64,000 bases of DNA, from assembly GCA_050015675.1 (NCBI GenBank), contig JBEKAY010000014.1, forward strand, positions 1-64,000, in the 5' to 3' direction. The position numbers were made by a program, and so were the translations under genes. Source of the DNA: Fen-1298 sp050015675 (lineage in GTDB: Bacteria; Bacteroidota; Ignavibacteria; UBA10030). Below, in pieces: positions 61,964 through 64,000 of this stretch (position 1 is the first letter of the stretch; the number at the start of each line of letters is the position of its first letter). The notes beneath the pieces were generated by a model. That model was not told the origin of the DNA and did no database searches. It worked only from the letters and a program-made list of their open reading frames with translations.

Positions 61964-62525
61964 ATGTTTTCGTCTTTCTCTTCCGTCGGCTTTTGCGGGT
62001 CGCGTTCGCTTCCTGCGTCTGCACAGCCGCTTGTCGCTTCCGTTGTCTCGTCTGTTCTCTCTGGGTCTTCTGCCCGCCTTGTCGTTGGCTGTTCTGTGGG
62101 GGCTGATGCTCTCGTTCTTTCTTCCGTTCCGTCAGCTTCGTTGTCTCGTGTCTCTGTCTTTGCAGCTTTCGGGTTCAGCGGCCGTGGTGCATGTTCGCTT
62201 TCGGCAGTTCCACTTGTTGCAGCTGCAGGTCGTGGTGGTGCATTTGTCAACTGGTGGTCAGGTGGTCGTCTCAGTGTTCCGCTTCGTCTTCGTCTCGCCA
62301 AGCGTTCGCTTGCTCTTGTTCAGTTTCTTGCGCGTCGTCATTCAGCGCTTGTCTGTTTTCTTGCCTCTCCAAAGTCTCGTGGTTCGTTGCTTGCTTGCCG
62401 TCTCGCAGCGCGTTTCGGTGTCACTGTGTTCGTCTTCTGTGTCGGTTTTTCTCCCTCTCGTTTGCCGCGTCTTGGTCGTGGTTCGTGGTCACTCGTTCAG
62501 GTTGCAGGTAGTTCAGCTTGTCAGT
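61770..62525 (+). other. Adenine-starved, T/C/G-rich stretch
   Basis: On the plus strand adenine falls to a few per cent: the 60 bases 62041-62100 contain no A, 62101-62160 contain two and 62281-62340 four. T is about 40 per cent (25 of 60 in 62041-62100). The flanks on both sides have normal, A-rich composition. The change at about 62525 is abrupt and falls inside an open reading frame. Confidence 0.85.
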
Positions 62526-63040
62526 GGTCTCCCAAACCATTGAAGAAGCGAGTGAAGGAATTCTATGAATCAATCACTTACAGCAAATACGACTTTCGCC
62601 GTCGTAAGAACGTGAGAAGAGTTCGTGAAGAATTCAAAAACGTTTTCGTAGTCGGTCTATTACTCTTTACGGTACTTGTTGCAATCACATTTAACTGTTG
62701 TATGCCCATGCAATCACACCAATTATACCAACCACAGGTATCACATCAACAACAGAAATTACAACCGACTAAAAATATCAAGCAATACAGTGCAAGCGAA
62801 CAAGAACTGCTGTTGCAGTTTGACGATGATACCGTATCAATGAAATGCTTGCAGTGGATTAATAACACTCCGTCAAAGCAACTTCGTTCAACTTTACGGA
62901 AAGCCAAAATCTATAACAATCGAATAGATACACTACTTTCAAATCGTCCATACACATCATGGACTGAAGTGTTTGACCTACCCAAAATTGGTATAAAAAC
63001 TATAGAAAAACTTATTACAACATGGAAATGTGTAAAATGA
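61964..63040 (+). CDS. SLOG/DprA-like domain fused to membrane helix and helix-hairpin-helix
   Basis: About 358 residues from ATG 61964. Residues about 5-185 have the layout of a SLOG/Rossmann-like domain (the DprA and lysine-decarboxylase-like group that binds nucleotide ligands or single-strand DNA): VGFCGSRSLP, LVVGCSVGADALVL, VFAAFGFSGRGACSLS, LASPKSRGSLLACRLA and a VTVFVFCVGFS strand. Codon use here is extreme (little A). From about residue 190 composition becomes ordinary: basic KKRVKEFYES, a membrane helix VGLLLFTVLVAITF, a Gln-rich linker and a C-terminal helix-hairpin-helix, LRKAKIYNNRIDTLLSNRPY with LPKIGIKTIEKL. DprA-like proteins handle incoming single-stranded DNA; the HhH supports DNA contact. 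The frame open upstream to 61766 is not used. Confidence 0.6.
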   Translation: MFSSFSSVGFCGSRSLPASAQPLVASVVSSVLSGSSARLVVGCSVGADALVLSSVPSASLSRVSVFAAFGFSGRGACSLSAVPLVAAAGRGGAFVNWWSGGRLSVPLRLRLAKRSLALVQFLARRHSALVCFLASPKSRGSLLACRLAARFGVTVFVFCVGFSPSRLPRLGRGSWSLVQVAGSSACQWSPKPLKKRVKEFYESITYSKYDFRRRKNVRRVREEFKNVFVVGLLLFTVLVAITFNCCMPMQSHQLYQPQVSHQQQKLQPTKNIKQYSASEQELLLQFDDDTVSMKCLQWINNTPSKQLRSTLRKAKIYNNRIDTLLSNRPYTSWTEVFDLPKIGIKTIEKLITTWKCVK

Positions 63041-63228
63041 TTACAGCAGAATTTACACAAGAGGAAGTTCAATCTCTCATTCAATCGCTCGAATCAGAGC
63101 GTGACCAATATCTTAAGGAGTATGGCTCAAACAGGTACAGCTTCGTTCGTGAAATCGCGGAACGGGTAGTTGAGAAGAATAATCTACTTATTCAGAAACT
63201 GGAATCACTAATATTCAAGGTAGGGTAG
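63037..63228 (+). CDS. Small helical protein coupled to the SLOG-HhH gene
   Basis: 63 residues from ATG 63037, overlapping the preceding stop by 4 bp (ATGA): MITAEFTQEEVQSLIQSLES and a second helix, REIAERVVEKNNLLIQKLES. This is a two-helix coiled-coil-like protein with no known family. It is probably translated together with the gene upstream. The ORF can also start at ATG 63022, in frame but inside the preceding gene. Confidence 0.6.
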   Translation: MITAEFTQEEVQSLIQSLESERDQYLKEYGSNRYSFVREIAERVVEKNNLLIQKLESLIFKVG

Positions 63229-63230
63229 AT

Positions 63231-63999
63231 TTATTTATTCTTATATGTAATAACATTTTCTCTAAACCAGTATGCTTCTGATGAACCTAAATCAATCATG
63301 TTGTCCAAAATCCAGATGTAATCACTAATTAATTGTTTACTATTCTTAATTTTTAAAATATGGTTATAAAAGAGTCTTTTAATTAATCTCTCACCCGATG
63401 ACGAAACAAGATTTATTATTTCACTAGGATTTGCTTTCAGAATATTTACTATCAAACTAATTCCATCTGGAAGAAATGACTTTTCTCCAACAGTTGAGAA
63501 GACATTAATTATATATTTAGAATTGCTTTGTCCAAATTCTTGTATCAATTTTATGTAAAAATCCTTCATCATTTCTAATGCTTTCCAATGAGATGCTTCT
63601 TGTTTCCATTCTACATCAAGAAAGAGGATAGATGCAAAGTATGATTTTCCGCTTGTCTTTACAACCTCATAAAAATAATTCCATATATTTAAAAAGTTCT
63701 CTATAGATTTGTTAATCAAAATATTGTCTTTTGAATTAGCTATTATTTCGTCGAGCTTATAAATTGTTCGCTCTAATGTCTTTGAAACAAAATCATAAAG
63801 ATCATGTCGGTCGTGTGATTCAATATCATATTCTATTTGATATATTGGTTTTATTAAGAAGTCGATTATTGTTTTTGATAGTTTTATGTCCGATATAATT
63901 AATAGTTCGGCGAAGTATTGTTCTAAATCGAGCCTACTTTCAATATGAATTTCTCTTTTCTGCTTCTTTCTATCATACCCATAATCTTCTTCTTTTTTT
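63231..63999 (-). CDS. C-terminal part of a large unknown protein (cut by window edge)
   Basis: The frame is open from the right window edge to the stop at 63231, at least 255 codons, so the start lies outside the window. The visible part is soluble and helical, with mixed charge (LDLEQYFAELLIISDIKLSK, IEYDIESHDRHDLYDFVSKT, SYFASILFLDVEWKQ, EIINLVSSSGERLIKRLFYN), and contains no catalytic motif. It is convergent with the two genes to its left (2 bp apart). The TTG at 63719 is not the true start because coding continues upstream. Confidence 0.65.
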   Translation of the reverse strand, partial: KKEEDYGYDRKKQKREIHIESRLDLEQYFAELLIISDIKLSKTIIDFLIKPIYQIEYDIESHDRHDLYDFVSKTLERTIYKLDEIIANSKDNILINKSIENFLNIWNYFYEVVKTSGKSYFASILFLDVEWKQEASHWKALEMMKDFYIKLIQEFGQSNSKYIINVFSTVGEKSFLPDGISLIVNILKANPSEIINLVSSSGERLIKRLFYNHILKIKNSKQLISDYIWILDNMIDLGSSEAYWFRENVITYKNK

Positions 64000-64000
64000 A

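Noticed and set aside
61753..62543. Several overlapping open frames on both strands
   Set aside because: They stay open because adenine is depleted and stop codons are rare; only the frame with SLOG motifs is retained.
1..64000. CRISPR array
   Set aside because: No series of short identical repeats with regular spacers; the repeats at the left end are attC sites with genes between them.
1..64000. tRNA or rRNA genes
   Set aside because: No cloverleaf-like or TTCGAATC-type sequence, nor ribosomal RNA blocks, was found by eye.

Overview
The window looks like an accessory, horizontally acquired stretch of a bacterial chromosome. The family mix suggests the Bacteroidota/Chlorobi/Ignavibacteria (FCB) group: a long two-component-type propeller sensor, FGE-sulfatase-like fusions, a secreted transglutaminase-like protein, and AT-rich coding sequence with many weak Shine-Dalgarno sites. 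No rRNA, tRNA or other taxonomic anchor was seen, so this assignment is only suggestive.

Layout. (1) 1-4.5 kb is the attI-proximal end of a chromosomal integron. Six minus-strand cassettes (the leftmost cut by the window edge) are separated by five attC sites of 158-196 bp. The divergent integron integrase gene is cut after its first catalytic arginine by an IS (4543-5800), whose own transposase has an in-frame amber codon. (2) 5.8-11 kb is a graveyard: an orphan phosphate-binding-like protein, a 14-blade propeller sensor that has lost its kinase half, a kdpB scrap and repeats. (3) 11.3-17.2 kb is one module: a winged-helix regulator, a membrane protein, a BAAT-type acyl hydrolase lipoprotein, a secreted transglutaminase-FGE fusion and an ABC exporter pair. 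A duplicated 400-450 bp repeat flanks it. A secreted nuclease and a DUF1648 protein follow. (4) 19.2-29.8 kb lies between two copies of a structured 70-bp repeat and holds the most unusual gene set: a histidine phosphatase, a glycosyltransferase-STAND-FGE giant, a NUDIX protein, a PEP-synthase-like kinase resembling L-glutamine kinases, a cytidylyltransferase, an unknown protein, and a convergent class II glutamine amidotransferase. (5) 29.9-54.9 kb is a dense defence island: a PLD-SNF2 helicase with an Eco57I-type adenine methyltransferase and a SEC-C protein; a complete three-component ABC system (endonuclease-like effector, middle component, DUF3732 ATPase with a zinc hook); an MfnB-like aldolase-fold enzyme lacking a key lysine; a Gabija-type GajA/GajB pair; relics of a type I methylase and perhaps a SIR2-like gene; and a four-gene operon of DUF6361, PLD nuclease, helicase and Cas4-like/DEDD exonuclease (DUF2779). 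(6) 55-64 kb looks like the core of an integrative or phage-like element: a sigma-like regulator, a Gp157 protein, a methyltransferase-helicase fusion, and an adenine-starved stretch encoding a SLOG/DprA-like domain fused to a membrane segment and helix-hairpin-helix.

How the genes fit together: regions 1, 4, 5 and 6 each carry hallmarks of mobility or defence, and the tight overlaps within operons (ATGA-type) point to co-translated complexes. The best candidate for something undescribed is the 19.6-28.5 kb cluster, which pairs a conflict-type STAND sensor with enzymes resembling phosphoramidate/nucleotide-transfer chemistry. Second candidates are the DUF6361-PLD-helicase-DUF2779 operon and the adenine-depleted SLOG gene.
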